Shown here in pieces: positions 1 through 9,623 of a stretch of DNA of 64,000 bases (positions are counted from its first letter, which is position 1; the number at the start of each line of letters is the position of its first letter). The notes under the pieces were generated by a model that searched no databases, was not told the origin of the DNA, and saw only the letters and a program-made list of their open reading frames with translations. This DNA is from Halogeometricum pallidum JCM 14848 (lineage in GTDB: Archaea; Halobacteriota; Halobacteria; Halobacteriales; Haloferacaceae): contig NZ_AOIV01000025.1 of NCBI RefSeq assembly GCF_000337095.1, forward strand, positions 1-64,000, given 5' to 3'. The position numbers were made by a program, and so were the translations under genes.

Positions 1-11
1 CAGGCCGCTCA

Positions 12-30
12 AGATGTGTATAAGAGACAG
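12..30 (+). other. Tn5/Nextera mosaic-end adapter sequence (artefact)
   Basis: Bases 12-30 read AGATGTGTATAAGAGACAG, the 19-bp Tn5 mosaic end used in Nextera libraries. It abuts the truncated coding sequence that starts at about 31. The first 11 bases do not match a genomic feature I can name. This is untrimmed adapter at a contig edge, not biology, so bases 1-30 should not be treated as archaeal DNA. Confidence 0.95.
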
Positions 31-353
31 CGATGGACGAACGCGTCGACCGCCTGCTCGACGCCCACGGCGACATCGTCGCCGACAAGATCGGCTTGGA
101 GTGCCCCGACGCGGAGAAAGACCGCGTCATCGACGAGTTGGACGACGAACTCCCCGACCAGGTGGCCGGCCGCGACATCGCCAAGGTCGTCACGCTCGAC
201 GGCTTCAAACTCCTCCTCGAAGACGGGTCGTGGCTCCTCGTCCGTCCCTCCGGGACGGAACCGAAGATGCGCGTCTACGCCGAGGCGTCGAGCGAGGACG
301 ACGTCCGCGAACTCCTCGAAGCGGGCCGCGAACTGGTCGCACCGCTCATCTGA
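31..353 (+). CDS. Phosphoglucomutase/phosphomannomutase family protein, C-terminal fragment
   Basis: This is the last ~107 residues of an alpha-D-phosphohexomutase, cut off at its 5' end by the adapter. The segment RPSGTEPKMRVY is the phosphate-binding signature of domain 4 in phosphoglucomutase, phosphomannomutase and phosphoglucosamine mutase. Full-length family members have about 450 residues, so roughly three quarters of the gene, including the catalytic serine and metal loop, lies outside the window. The ATG at 33 is internal and is not the real start. The archaeal enzymes interconvert hexose 1- and 6-phosphates for sugar-nucleotide synthesis. The exact substrate cannot be told from this piece. 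Confidence 0.85.
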
Positions 354-356
354 GGC

Positions 357-764
357 TCACCTGAACCGCCCCCGGAAGCGCCCGCCCTTGTTTTCCCCTT
401 CGTCCGCCGGTTCGATCTCGAACCCCGTCGCCTCGTAGAACGGTCGCACCTGCGCTCGGAACGTCGCCGTCAGCGGCCCGTCCGTCCGCGCCGCGGCCGC
501 CTCGACCAGTTCTCGCCCGAGTCCGCGCGCCCGCCGGGAGCGGTGTACCGCGATTTGCGTTATCTCTGCGCCGTCCGCCTGCGACTCCAGCACGCAGACG
601 CCGACGAGTCGCGTCCCGGCGTCGGCGACCAGCGTCTCTCCCTCCTCGATTCGCTCCCGCACCTCTGCGGGGTCGACTTCGAGCATCGCCGCGTCCAGCA
701 GTTCGACGGCGGCGTCGCAGTCGGCGGGGCGGGCGGAACGGACCTCGGGTGCGGGCTGAGTCAC
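357..764 (-). CDS. GNAT family N-acetyltransferase
   Basis: This 135-residue protein fits a single GNAT acetyltransferase domain. Residues ~70-95 hold the beta4-alpha3 acetyl-CoA site: [20 protein letters not shown] contains the R-x-x-G-x-G pyrophosphate loop. The final strand is PFYEATGF, also typical. The substrate is unknown. The start is a GTG at 764, seven bases after the samp2 stop codon on the same strand, so the two genes are probably co-transcribed. The C-terminus is basic (GGRFRGRFR), which is unusual for a haloarchaeal protein and may contact nucleic acid or ribosome; that is inference. The gene converges on the upstream mutase fragment with only 3 bp between stop codons. Confidence 0.8.
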   Translation of the reverse strand: MTQPAPEVRSARPADCDAAVELLDAAMLEVDPAEVRERIEEGETLVADAGTRLVGVCVLESQADGAEITQIAVHRSRRARGLGRELVEAAAARTDGPLTATFRAQVRPFYEATGFEIEPADEGENKGGRFRGRFR

Positions 765-771
765 GGGCGCG

Positions 772-981
772 TCACCCGCCCGTCCCGCCCTTGATGAGTC
801 GCAGAATCTTCACGCGGTCGGCCTCGACGGGTTGGTCTTCGGGGACGGGCGACCCGTCGACGAGGACGGACACCTCGTGGGGACTGAGGTCGACGGCGCG
901 CACGAGGTCGGCGTAGGTGCCGTCCTCGGCGACGGACACCTTCTCGACCCCCTCGCCGACGACTTCGACGGTGACGTGCAT
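772..981 (-). CDS. samp2: SAMP2-like small archaeal ubiquitin-like modifier
   Basis: The 69-residue beta-grasp protein closely resembles Haloferax SAMP2, a ubiquitin-like modifier that is activated by UbaA, conjugated to lysines and also used in tRNA thiolation. The conserved core ([17 protein letters not shown]) and [11 protein letters not shown] near the end support the call. Lys58, the residue reported to carry SAMP2-SAMP2 chains, is present. The known SAMP2 ends at the di-glycine; here three more residues follow, giving LIKGGTGG and a second terminal GG. The ATG at 981 gives the expected family length. The longer in-frame ORF upstream is antisense to rfcS. The gene is divergent from rfcS and upstream of a GNAT gene. 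Confidence 0.85.
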   Translation of the reverse strand: MHVTVEVVGEGVEKVSVAEDGTYADLVRAVDLSPHEVSVLVDGSPVPEDQPVEADRVKILRLIKGGTGG

Positions 982-1074
982 ACCTCCCTTCGAGGCGGCG
1001 CGACTTTCCCCGTTTCGCTCCGGCGGCGGACGCAACGCGGGTGCTTTATCACTCGCCGGGACCGACTCCGGCGT

Positions 1075-2064
1075 ATGAGCGAGGCCGCGGACGCGGAGGG
1101 CACGACGGGGCGCGAAATCTGGATCGAGAAGTACCGACCGCAGACGCTCGAGGACGTGTACGGACAGGAGGACATCGTCGACCGACTCCGCTCGTACATC
1201 GAACAGGACGACCTGCCGCACCTGCTGTTCGCGGGGCCGGCGGGCGTCGGCAAGACCACCTCCGCGACGGCCATCGCCCGCGCCGTCTACGGCGACGACT
1301 GGCGCGGCAACTTCCTCGAACTCAACGCCTCCGACGAACGCGGCATCGACGTGGTGCGCGACCGCATCAAGAACTTCGCCCGCGCCTCCTTCGGCGGCTA
1401 CGACTACCGCATCATCTTCCTCGACGAGGCCGACTCGCTCACCTCGGACGCGCAGTCGGCCCTCCGCCGGACGATGGAGCAGTTCTCCGACAACACGCGC
1501 TTCGTCCTTTCGTGTAACTACTCCTCGAAGATCATCGACCCCATCCAGTCGCGGTGCGCCGTCTTCCGCTTTTCCCCCCTCGGCGACGACGCCGTCCGCA
1601 AGCAGGTGGAGGCCATCGCCGAGACGGAGGGAATCGAACTCACCGAGGACGGTCTCGACGCCCTCGTCTACGCCGCCGGCGGCGACATGCGCCGCGCCAT
1701 CAACTCCCTGCAGGCGGCGGCGACGACGGGCGAGGTGGTCGACGAGGAGGCGGTCTACCTCATCACCTCCACCGCCCGCCCCGAGGACATCGAGGAGATG
1801 GTCCAGTCGGCCATCGACGGCGAGTTCCTCGCCGCGCGGTCGAAACTGGAGACGCTGCTGGTCGACACGGGAATGGCCGGCGGCGACATCATCGACCAAC
1901 TCCACCGCTCGGTGTGGGAGTTCGACCTCGACGAACGCGCCACCGTCCGCCTGATGGAACGCATCGGCGAGGCGGACTACCGCATCACCGAGGGGGCGAA
2001 CGAGCAGGTGCAGTTGGAGGCGTTGCTCGCCTCCCTGGCGGCCGCGAGCGACGAGTACGAGTAG
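1075..2064 (+). CDS. rfcS: Replication factor C small subunit
   Basis: This AAA+ clamp-loader subunit opens the PCNA ring and loads it at primer-template junctions. The 329 residues match the usual length of archaeal RFC small subunits. Visible motifs are the RFC box IEKYRP at ~17, Walker A GPAGVGKT at 54-61, Walker B IIFLDEAD at 113-120, sensor 1 around SCNYS at ~146 and the SRC arginine finger at 159-161. The C-terminal helical collar follows and the protein ends acidic. The ATG at 1075 was chosen because the family starts about 15 residues before the RFC box; the reading frame is open upstream to 832 only because it overlaps samp2. Confidence 0.95.
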   Translation: MSEAADAEGTTGREIWIEKYRPQTLEDVYGQEDIVDRLRSYIEQDDLPHLLFAGPAGVGKTTSATAIARAVYGDDWRGNFLELNASDERGIDVVRDRIKNFARASFGGYDYRIIFLDEADSLTSDAQSALRRTMEQFSDNTRFVLSCNYSSKIIDPIQSRCAVFRFSPLGDDAVRKQVEAIAETEGIELTEDGLDALVYAAGGDMRRAINSLQAAATTGEVVDEEAVYLITSTARPEDIEEMVQSAIDGEFLAARSKLETLLVDTGMAGGDIIDQLHRSVWEFDLDERATVRLMERIGEADYRITEGANEQVQLEALLASLAAASDEYE

Positions 2065-2076
2065 CGCTGCCGTTCC

Positions 2077-4383
2077 TTACGTCCGGAACTCGAAGCGCGC
2101 GCCGCCCGCCGCCGATTCGGTCACCGACACCGACCAACCGTGCGCGTCGCTGATGCGCGAGACGATGGCGAGTCCGTAGCCGATGCCGTCCTCGCCGGTC
2201 GTCTCGCCGGGTTCGAAGACGCGCTCGCGGCGTTCGGGCGGGATGCCGACGCCGCCGTCCTCGACGTAGAACCCCTCCCCGCCGTCCTCGCCGAGCGGAC
2301 CCACGCGGACGGTGACGGACCCGCCGTCGTCCGAGGCGCGTCGGGCGTCGCCGGCACCGTCGCCACCACCGGACGCTTCCCGACCGCTCCCGGAGCCGTG
2401 TTCCAGCGCGTTCCGAAAGAGGTTCCCGAGCAGTTCGGCGAGTCGCTCCTCGTCGGCGTCCACCGTCGTCGTCGCCGCCATTTCCAGCGACGCCCCGCCC
2501 GTCTCGACGGTCGCCCACGCGCGCCGGGCTACCGTCGCCACGTCGATGGCGTCCGTCTCGCCGACCACGTTCCCCTGACGGGCGAGCGACAGCAGGTCGT
2601 CGATGAGCCGTTCCATCTGCCTGAGGGAGTTAGTGACCGTGTCGAACGACTCCTCGCGGTCCGTCTCCCGGGCGAGTTCGAGGTGACCCTGCGCGACGGC
2701 CAGCGGGTTCCGAAGGTCGTGGCTCACGATGTTGGCGAACTCCTCTAACCGCTCGTTCTGCCGCTCCAACTCCGACTCGCGGCGCTTGCGCTCGGTGATG
2801 TCGGTGTACAGCGCGTACCCCCGGCCGTCGTTCGACTCGGGGTCGAGGGGGACGACGTTGAGGATGAACTCCCGCGTGCCGTCGGCGGCGAGGCGTTGCA
2901 CCTCCTTTCGATGGCGCTCTCCTCCGGCGACGCGTAGTTCGGGCGGGTCGGCGTCGTCCTCGGGGACGATGGCCGCCACGAGGTCCTCGCCCACCACGTC
3001 GACCGCGAGTCGACCGAACCGCTCCTCGAAGACGCGGTTGACGCTCTGGACGCGCGCGACGCCACCCTCGTCCACCGCGTAGGCGACGGCGGCGTCCGAG
3101 ACGTGCTCGAAGAGGGCGGTCGAGCGGTCGCGTTCGTCTCGGAGGCTCTCCTCCGCGCGGATGCGCTCGGCGGTCACGGCGACGTGCGCCATCAGCAGTT
3201 CAGTGAGTTCCACGTCGGCCTCGTCGAACGCGTTCGGCGTGTACGCGGCCGCCTGGAAGACGGCGATGTCGCCGATGGGGACGCTCACCCCCGAGCGGTA
3301 GGCGTCCTTCGTCGGCCGGGCGTCCTCGGCCTCGGACATGTCCGTGACGAGGCGCGTCCGTCCCGTGCGGTGGACCTGCGCGGCGATGCCGCCGTCTTCA
3401 AGCGACTTCACCTCCGCGCCGTCCTCGGGGAACTCCTCGGAGGTCGCCGCGGGGACGATGTAGCCCTCCTCGACGACGCCGATGTAACTCAGGTCGAACG
3501 AGAGGATTTCCTTGGTCACGCCGACGGTCCGCTCGAACAGTTCGCCGAGGTCGGTGACGGCGGCGAGTTCGACCGTTCCCCGGTGAAGCGCTTCGATGCG
3601 CTCGCGGCTCTCCCGGAGCGCCGCTTCGGAGTCGATGCGGGCGGCCGTCTCGGCGACGTAGGAGACGAGCAGTTCAGCCAGTCGGAGGTCCGTCTCGTCG
3701 TACGCGCCGATCTCCGTCGAGATGGCCTGGAAGACGCCGATGTCGCCGATGGGGACGCTGACGACCGAGCGGAACTCGGGGTCGTCGGGCGCGGCGACGG
3801 CGCTCTCGCGGACGTCGTCGACGAGTTTCGACTCGCCGGTCCGGTAGGTTTCGCCCAGGATGCCCTGGTTCAGCGGTATCAGGTCGCCCTCCTCCGACGC
3901 GGTGTCGGTAGCGGCGACGCGGAAGCTTCCGCCGACATCGATGCTGATAGAGGAGTTATCCAACGCGAGGATGCGCTCTGCGATGTCTATCGCCCGCGCG
4001 AACAGTTCGTCGGTCGTCTCGGCGGCGATGAGCGTCGAGGTGCCCTCGTAGAGCCGTTTGAGACGCTCCCGACTGTCGTCGCCGCCGTCGACGCTCACGA
4101 GCAGCCACCGGACCTGCGTCGCCAGCGACGCTTCCTCCCCCCGGCGGACGAACGCGTCGAACCGCTCGGGTCGCGGCACCGACGCGGGGTCGCAGTCGGC
4201 GTAGCAGACCACGGGAACGTCGAACTCGAAGTCGCTCTCCGGGTCGGTGACGACGGCGATGTCCGCCGACTGGTCGTCGGTCCCGACGGGCGTTATTGCC
4301 ACTCGGTCGCCGACGTTCCGCAGCGCTCTGTCGACGGCCGCCGCGTCGTCCGTCGCCAGCCGTACCTGTTTTACTTCTTGCAC
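2077..4383 (-). CDS. Sensor histidine kinase with two GAF domains and one PAS domain
   Basis: This 768-residue soluble sensor kinase has no membrane segments. A ~100-residue N-terminal region is followed by GAF domains at about 115-260 and 275-430, PAS at about 440-540, and a HisKA/HATPase_c core. The H-box is SHDLRNPL with the phospho-acceptor His at ~555. The N-box is LFRNALEHG at ~655, G1 is DGGVGIPPE at ~707 and G2 is GIGYGLAIV at ~734. A disordered Gly/Asp-rich insert lies between the N-box and G1. The start is GTG at 4383, with a TTATAAT box about 33 nt upstream. There is no adjacent response regulator, as is common in haloarchaea. The signal is unknown. Confidence 0.9.
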   Translation of the reverse strand: MQEVKQVRLATDDAAAVDRALRNVGDRVAITPVGTDDQSADIAVVTDPESDFEFDVPVVCYADCDPASVPRPERFDAFVRRGEEASLATQVRWLLVSVDGGDDSRERLKRLYEGTSTLIAAETTDELFARAIDIAERILALDNSSISIDVGGSFRVAATDTASEEGDLIPLNQGILGETYRTGESKLVDDVRESAVAAPDDPEFRSVVSVPIGDIGVFQAISTEIGAYDETDLRLAELLVSYVAETAARIDSEAALRESRERIEALHRGTVELAAVTDLGELFERTVGVTKEILSFDLSYIGVVEEGYIVPAATSEEFPEDGAEVKSLEDGGIAAQVHRTGRTRLVTDMSEAEDARPTKDAYRSGVSVPIGDIAVFQAAAYTPNAFDEADVELTELLMAHVAVTAERIRAEESLRDERDRSTALFEHVSDAAVAYAVDEGGVARVQSVNRVFEERFGRLAVDVVGEDLVAAIVPEDDADPPELRVAGGERHRKEVQRLAADGTREFILNVVPLDPESNDGRGYALYTDITERKRRESELERQNERLEEFANIVSHDLRNPLAVAQGHLELARETDREESFDTVTNSLRQMERLIDDLLSLARQGNVVGETDAIDVATVARRAWATVETGGASLEMAATTTVDADEERLAELLGNLFRNALEHGSGSGREASGGGDGAGDARRASDDGGSVTVRVGPLGEDGGEGFYVEDGGVGIPPERRERVFEPGETTGEDGIGYGLAIVSRISDAHGWSVSVTESAAGGARFEFRT

Positions 4384-4472
4384 GTCGGTCTGGTTAAGCA
4401 GTACTCAGAACGATTATAACTGTTGCGGGGCGTTGTCGCGCGTCGCGGTGGACCCTCTCACGGGATTCCCGC

Positions 4473-4961
4473 TCAGTTCAGGACCCAGAACCGGTAGTTC
4501 AGCGCCGTCGCGAACGCGACCCACGCGAGGTAAGGGAGCATCAGCGCCGCGGCCCGGCGGTCGACGCGCCCGAACAGGGCGGTCACGACGGCGACGGCAC
4601 CGAGGAGTGGGACGATGACGACGAGTCCGTACAGCGTCGAGCGCAGGCCGAAGAACGCGAACGACCACGCCGCGTTGAGGACGAGGTGGCCGAGGAAGGC
4701 GTACAGCGCGACCCGACCGCGCGGGTCCGAGGAGCGCGAGACGCGGAACGCTGCCGTCCCCATCAGGGCGTACAGCGTTATCCACACCGGTCCGAACACC
4801 CACGACGGCGGGGCGAACGACGGTTGCACGAGCGTCACGTACCACGTTCCGACGGCCGACGCCGTCGCCACGCCGCCGACGACGCCCGCCAGTTCCGAGA
4901 GCAACACCCACGCCGCCCACTCGACGAGCGGACGACGGCGGACGGATTCGCGAATCTCCAT
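4473..4961 (-). CDS. tspO: TspO/MBR family membrane protein
   Basis: This 162-residue integral membrane protein has five predicted hydrophobic helices, matching the TspO/translocator protein fold and length. Family hallmarks are [19 protein letters not shown] after the first helix and the Trp/Asn-rich [10 protein letters not shown] segment near helix 4. TspO proteins bind porphyrins and are linked to tetrapyrrole turnover and stress; in haloarchaea the role is not established. The ATG at 4961 follows normally and the protein ends in NYRFWVLN. It sits alone between the sensor kinase and alaS, with no tetrapyrrole genes nearby. Confidence 0.9.
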   Translation of the reverse strand: MEIRESVRRRPLVEWAAWVLLSELAGVVGGVATASAVGTWYVTLVQPSFAPPSWVFGPVWITLYALMGTAAFRVSRSSDPRGRVALYAFLGHLVLNAAWSFAFFGLRSTLYGLVVIVPLLGAVAVVTALFGRVDRRAAALMLPYLAWVAFATALNYRFWVLN

Positions 4962-5153
4962 GCGTCAGAGAGGTTCGCCGCGGCGTTAGCGGTGTCGGTG
5001 GTGGCGACGGTAGCGGTGTCGACGACCGGTCGGCGTCGTCCGCGCGTCCGACCCTCCTTTCGAGTTGTCGAAGAACGAAACGAGGCCGAAATCGTCGCCT
5101 CCGGTGCCGCTTACCCGGAACTGTTTTACCCGGCCGTGGGTCAATCTGGGGTA

Positions 5154-7922
5154 ATGAGCGAACTCGAAGAGGAGTACCGCCTCGACTATTTCGAGGAGGA
5201 GGGATTCCACCGGAAGCAGTGCCCGGTGACGGACGCGTACTTCTGGACGCGCGACCCCGACCGCGAGACCTGCGGGGAACCGCCCGCCGACGACTACTCG
5301 TTCATCGACAACCCCGGCTTCGCCGAGGAGTACACGCTCGAAGAGATGCGGGAGGAGTTCCTCTCGTTCTTCGAAGCGCACGGGCACGAACGCATCGAAC
5401 CCTACCCGGTCGCGGCGAACCGCTGGCGCGACGACGTGCTGTTGACGCAGGCCTCCGTCTACGACTTCCAACCCCTCGTCACCAGCGGTCAGACGCCGCC
5501 GCCGGCGAACCCGCTGACCATCTCCCAGCCCTGCATCCGGATGCAGGACATCGACAACGTGGGGAAGACGGGCCGGCACACGATGGCGTTCGAGATGATG
5601 GCTCACCACGCCTTCAACGCCCGCGAGGAGGTGGGCGACGAGTACGCCTACTCCGGCGAAGTGTACTGGAAGGACGAGACGGTCGAACTCTGCGACGACT
5701 TCTTCGAACATATGGGCGCCGATTTGGAGGAGATAACGTACATCGAGGACCCGTGGGTCGGCGGCGGCAACGCCGGTCCCGCCTTCGAGGTGCTGTACCG
5801 CGGCGCCGAACTCGCCACCCTCGTCTTCATGTCGATGGAGCAGGACCCCGACGGGGACTACGAGATGAAGGACGGCAACCGGTACTCGCCGATGGACACC
5901 TACATCGTCGACACCGGCTACGGACTCGAACGCTGGGCGTGGGTGTCGCAGGGCACCGCCACCGTCTACGAGGCGGTGTACCCAGATATGATCGAGTTCC
6001 TGAAGGAGAACGCCAACGTCACGCTGTCCGAGGAGGACGAGGAACTCGTCCACCGCGCGGCGAAACTGTCGGGCTACCTGGATATCGACGAGGTGGACGA
6101 CGTGTACGAGGCGCGCGGCGACATCGCCGACGAGTTGGGCGTCGACGTCGAGGAACTCACCTCGCTACTCCGTCCCCTCGAAGACATCTACGCCATCGCC
6201 GACCACTGCCGAACTCTAGCCTATATGTTCGGCGACGGCATCGTCCCCTCGAACGTCGGGACGGGCTACCTCGCGCGCATGGTGCTCCGCCGGACGAAGC
6301 GCCTCGTCGACAACGTCGGCGTCGACGCGCCCCTCGACGAACTCGTGGATATGCAGGCCGAACGCCTCGACTACGAGAACCGCGACACCATCCGCGACAT
6401 CGTCCGCACCGAGGAGCGAAAGTACCGCGAGACGCTCGAGCGCGGCACCCGGAAGGTGCAGTCGCTGGCCGACGAGTACGCCGGCCGCGAGGAGCCGATT
6501 CCGCTGGACGAACTCGTCGAACTGTACGACTCCCACGGCATCCAACCGGACATGGTGCGGGAGATAGCCGAGGAACGCGGTGCGACGGTCGACGTGCCCG
6601 ATAACTTCTACTCGCTCGTCGCGGACCGCCACGAGGGGGAGGGCGCCTCCGAGGAGGCCGAAGCGCGCGAGCAGCGACTCGCCGACCTGCCCGACACCGA
6701 GAAACTCTACTACGACGACCAGGAGCGCACGGAGTTCGAGGCCGTCGTCCTCGACGTTATCGAACGCGAGGAGGGCTACGACGTGGTCCTCGACCAGACG
6801 ATGTTCTACCCCGAGGGCGGCGGTCAACCCGCCGACCACGGTACCCTGTCGACGGACGATGCGACGGCCCAGGTGTCGGACGTGCAGATACGGGACGGCG
6901 TCGTCCTGCACCGCACGGACGCCGACCCCGGTAAGGGCGAGTTCGTCCGCGGGCAACTCGACGTGGAGCGTCGTCGCCGCCTGATGCGACACCACACGGC
7001 GACGCACGTCGTCGGCCACGCCGCCAGAGAGGTGCTCGGGGACCACGTGCGACAGGCCGGCGCGCAGAAGGGCGTCGACCGGGCGCGCTTCGACATCTCC
7101 CACTACGAGCGCATCACGCGCGAGGAGGTCAAGCAGATCGAACACATCGCCAACGACATCGTGATGGGCAACAGCACGGTGCGGGCCGAGTGGCCGGACC
7201 GTCACCAGGCCGAGGAGAAGTACGGCTTCGACCTCTATCAGGGCGGGATTCCGCCGGGACGCAACGTCCGCGTCATCACCGTCGGCGACGACGTGCAGGC
7301 CTGCGGCGGCACGCACGTCAAGCGGACGGGCGACATCGGCGCCATCAAGATTCTGAACACCGAACCCGTGCAGGACGGCGTCGAGCGCATCGTCTTCGCC
7401 GCGGGCGACGCGGCCATCTCGGCGACGCAGCGCACGGAGGACGCCCTGTACGACGCGGCCGACGTCCTCGACGTCAACCCCGAGGACGTTCCGGAGACGG
7501 CCGAGCGGTTCTTCACCGAGTGGAAGGAGCGCGGTAAGACGGTCGACCGCCTGAAGTCCGAACTCGCGGAGGCGCGCGCCGCCGCCGAGACGGAGGAGAT
7601 AGACGTCGACGGCACGCCCGCCGTCGTCCAACGGGTCGACGGCGACGCGGACGAACTCCGCGCGACGGCCAACGCCATCGTCGGCGAAGGTAAGGTCGCC
7701 GTCCTCGGGTCCGCCGCGGGGGGGAGCGCCCAGTTCGTCGTCGGCGTCCCCGACGGCGTGGGCATCAACGCTGGCGAGGTCGTCGGCGAACTCGCCTCCC
7801 GCGTCGGCGGCGGCGGCGGCGGTCCGCCGGACTTCGCGCAGGGCGGCGGCCCGGACGTCGACGCCCTCGACGAGGTGCTGGAGGAGGCGCCCGACGTGCT
7901 CCGCCGCGTTCTCGACGCCTGA
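5154..7922 (+). CDS. alaS: Alanyl-tRNA synthetase (archaeal type)
   Basis: This class II synthetase charges tRNA-Ala and edits mischarged Ser/Gly. The 922 residues fit the archaeal AlaRS form, which carries an extra N-terminal segment before the catalytic core; [17 protein letters not shown] marks the start of the core. The editing-domain zinc ligands are HHTATH at ~613-618 and CGGTH at ~717-721. The C-terminal domain is Gly-rich ([15 protein letters not shown]), as in the family's DHHA1 region. The ATG at 5154 gives the archaeal N-terminus ([13 protein letters not shown]); the frame stays open upstream, but that part overlaps the tspO promoter and lacks family similarity. Confidence 0.97.
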   Translation: MSELEEEYRLDYFEEEGFHRKQCPVTDAYFWTRDPDRETCGEPPADDYSFIDNPGFAEEYTLEEMREEFLSFFEAHGHERIEPYPVAANRWRDDVLLTQASVYDFQPLVTSGQTPPPANPLTISQPCIRMQDIDNVGKTGRHTMAFEMMAHHAFNAREEVGDEYAYSGEVYWKDETVELCDDFFEHMGADLEEITYIEDPWVGGGNAGPAFEVLYRGAELATLVFMSMEQDPDGDYEMKDGNRYSPMDTYIVDTGYGLERWAWVSQGTATVYEAVYPDMIEFLKENANVTLSEEDEELVHRAAKLSGYLDIDEVDDVYEARGDIADELGVDVEELTSLLRPLEDIYAIADHCRTLAYMFGDGIVPSNVGTGYLARMVLRRTKRLVDNVGVDAPLDELVDMQAERLDYENRDTIRDIVRTEERKYRETLERGTRKVQSLADEYAGREEPIPLDELVELYDSHGIQPDMVREIAEERGATVDVPDNFYSLVADRHEGEGASEEAEAREQRLADLPDTEKLYYDDQERTEFEAVVLDVIEREEGYDVVLDQTMFYPEGGGQPADHGTLSTDDATAQVSDVQIRDGVVLHRTDADPGKGEFVRGQLDVERRRRLMRHHTATHVVGHAAREVLGDHVRQAGAQKGVDRARFDISHYERITREEVKQIEHIANDIVMGNSTVRAEWPDRHQAEEKYGFDLYQGGIPPGRNVRVITVGDDVQACGGTHVKRTGDIGAIKILNTEPVQDGVERIVFAAGDAAISATQRTEDALYDAADVLDVNPEDVPETAERFFTEWKERGKTVDRLKSELAEARAAAETEEIDVDGTPAVVQRVDGDADELRATANAIVGEGKVAVLGSAAGGSAQFVVGVPDGVGINAGEVVGELASRVGGGGGGPPDFAQGGGPDVDALDEVLEEAPDVLRRVLDA

Positions 7923-7942
7923 GACGGGACCTCTCGCTTCGC

Positions 7943-7975
7943 TGCGACCGCACTCCGGTTGCGACCGCACTCCGG
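7943..7975. repeat. Tandem 16-bp direct repeat downstream of alaS
   Basis: TGCGACCGCACTCCGG occurs at 7943-7958 and again at 7960-7975, perfect and one base apart, 20 bp after the alaS stop codon. The role is unknown; replication slippage in a termination region is the simplest explanation. Confidence 0.8.
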
Positions 7976-8052
7976 CCTCCCGCCGCGGTTCGGTCGTTTC
8001 TCGCCGCCCACGGGAAGAGTTAAGACTAGCTGTCGACTTGCTTAACTGATAG

Positions 8053-8703
8053 ATGGAACTCACCGAACGGGTGACCCGCGAGACGCGAGACGCCGCCGGC
8101 CTCCTCGTCCTCAGGCCGCGCTCCGAGTCCGGATCGGACTCGACGTGTAAGCGCCTCCTCGCGGGCGGGTCGCGCCCCGTCAGCCTCTTCGGCGTCTGTT
8201 TCTCGCAGTCGCCCGCGCGGTGGTACGACGACTGGGTGACGGCCCTCGGCGGCCCGCCGTCGAACGCCGCCGTCGTGACGACGCCGGACCGCGCGACGGA
8301 CGACGTGCCCGACGGCGTCGCCGTCGAGACGGTGCCGACGCCGGCCGACCTGACGCACGTCGGAATGCAGGCGACGCGGTACACGGGTCTGTGGACCGCC
8401 GGGGAGGGCGGCGACTCGCACACCGAGGTACTCGTCTCGGTGGACTCGCTCGACCTGTTGCTCCAATACGTCTCCTTGGAGACGCTGTACCGGTTCCTGC
8501 ACGTCCTCGTCGGCCGCCTCGACACCCTCGGCTTCGACCACCGGGGAACGGAGGACGCCGACGGACCGCGCCTCGGCGCCCGGGGTCTGTTCTTCCTCGA
8601 CCCGTCGACGCAGGACCAGCAGACGGTGACAACGCTGGAGAGCCTCTTTCACGGCGTGCTGTCGTACGAAGACGGCGGCGGGTGGCGACTGCGGACGCAG
8701 TAG
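8053..8703 (+). CDS. DUF7504-like haloarchaeal RecA-fold protein
   Basis: This 216-residue protein has the pattern I know from the haloarchaeal DUF7504 family: a degenerate RecA/KaiC-like fold without an intact P-loop. Visible landmarks are the early strand VSLFGVCFSQSPARW, then LTHVGMQATR, a hydrophobic stretch at LLLQYVSLETLYRFLHVLVGRL (about residues 136-157), and FFLDPSTQDQQTVTTLESLF near the end. No catalytic residues can be pointed to. Related proteins often sit beside sensory genes, suggesting a signalling role, but that is inference. It stands alone with its own promoter region after alaS. Confidence 0.65.
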   Translation: MELTERVTRETRDAAGLLVLRPRSESGSDSTCKRLLAGGSRPVSLFGVCFSQSPARWYDDWVTALGGPPSNAAVVTTPDRATDDVPDGVAVETVPTPADLTHVGMQATRYTGLWTAGEGGDSHTEVLVSVDSLDLLLQYVSLETLYRFLHVLVGRLDTLGFDHRGTEDADGPRLGARGLFFLDPSTQDQQTVTTLESLFHGVLSYEDGGGWRLRTQ

Positions 8704-8757
8704 GCCGACACCGGGCCGTGTCGGTGCCGATAAAGGGACGCCCCGCCGATTACGACC

Positions 8758-9522
8758 ATGCCAGTGGCCTCGAACGGCGGCGTCGCCTGTTACTACGAAC
8801 GCGACGGCGGCGGCGACTCGGTCGTCTTCGTCGGCGACGCGGGGTACGGCGCGTGGCAGTGGGGGTGGCAGCACGCGGCCGTCGCGGGGCCGTTCGAGAG
8901 CGTCGTCACCGACGTACGCGGCGCGGGTCGCTCCGACGCGCCGCCGGGACCCTACTCCGTCTCGGACCTCGTCTCGGACCTCACGGCCGTCCTCTCGGAC
9001 GCCGGTCTCCGGTCGGCGGCCGTCGTCGGCGCGGGTCTCGGCGGGATGGTGGGTCTCGAAGCGGCCCGGACCACCTCGCGCGTGGACCGCCTCGTCTGCC
9101 TCGGAACCGCCCCCTCCGGGTCGGGCGTGGACCTCGACTCCCTCTACGCGCCGCCCGCGGACCGCGAGGGCGTCGAACGGGCGACGGAGGCGGCACTCTC
9201 GGAAGGATTCGTCGCCGACCACCCCGACGCGGTGCGACGGATCGTCGAGTGGCGCACCGCGGAGGACGCCGACCCGACGGCGTGGGAGGCGCAGGCGGCC
9301 GCCGTCCGCGGGTACTCGCTCGACGCGCCGTACGAGGTGACGGCGCCGACGTTGGTCGTCCACGGCGCCGACGACGCGGCGTGGCCCGCCGAGGACGCCC
9401 GGACGCTCGCCGGGGACCTCCCCCGCGGGGAGTTCGCCGCCGTCGACGGCGCGGGGCACCTCGCACACGTCGAACGCTCGAAGCGAGTGAACGACGAACT
9501 ACTCTCGTTTCTCGAAGAATAA
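8758..9522 (+). CDS. Alpha/beta-hydrolase fold protein lacking the nucleophilic serine
   Basis: This 254-residue protein has an alpha/beta-hydrolase fold: oxyanion region DAGYGAWQW (~27-36), the DVRGAGRSD strand (~52-60), the nucleophile elbow at ~91-95, acidic loop VHGADDAAWP (~201-210) and terminal GAGHLAHVE (~232-239). The elbow reads VVGAGLGGM, so the position of the usual Ser (G-x-S-x-G) is Gly93. The acid and His (234) are kept. Either it is a non-hydrolytic member, such as a lyase-like or binding protein, or it uses other chemistry. The substrate is unknown. The ATG at 8758 gives the normal family N-terminus. Confidence 0.85.
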   Translation: MPVASNGGVACYYERDGGGDSVVFVGDAGYGAWQWGWQHAAVAGPFESVVTDVRGAGRSDAPPGPYSVSDLVSDLTAVLSDAGLRSAAVVGAGLGGMVGLEAARTTSRVDRLVCLGTAPSGSGVDLDSLYAPPADREGVERATEAALSEGFVADHPDAVRRIVEWRTAEDADPTAWEAQAAAVRGYSLDAPYEVTAPTLVVHGADDAAWPAEDARTLAGDLPRGEFAAVDGAGHLAHVERSKRVNDELLSFLEE

Positions 9523-9623
9523 GCTGCCTCGGTGACCGGTTGTCGGGCGGGTGGTCGTTTTCGCGGTGACAACACGCACCACGAGCACAACGTTCTTCAC
9601 GCCGGATATCTTCGCATTCGACA

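Noticed and set aside
772-1905. Long minus-strand ORF of 377 codons covering rfcS
   Set aside because: Only the last 69 codons (772-981) are a real gene, samp2. The remainder is the antisense of rfcS, open because of high GC and codon bias.
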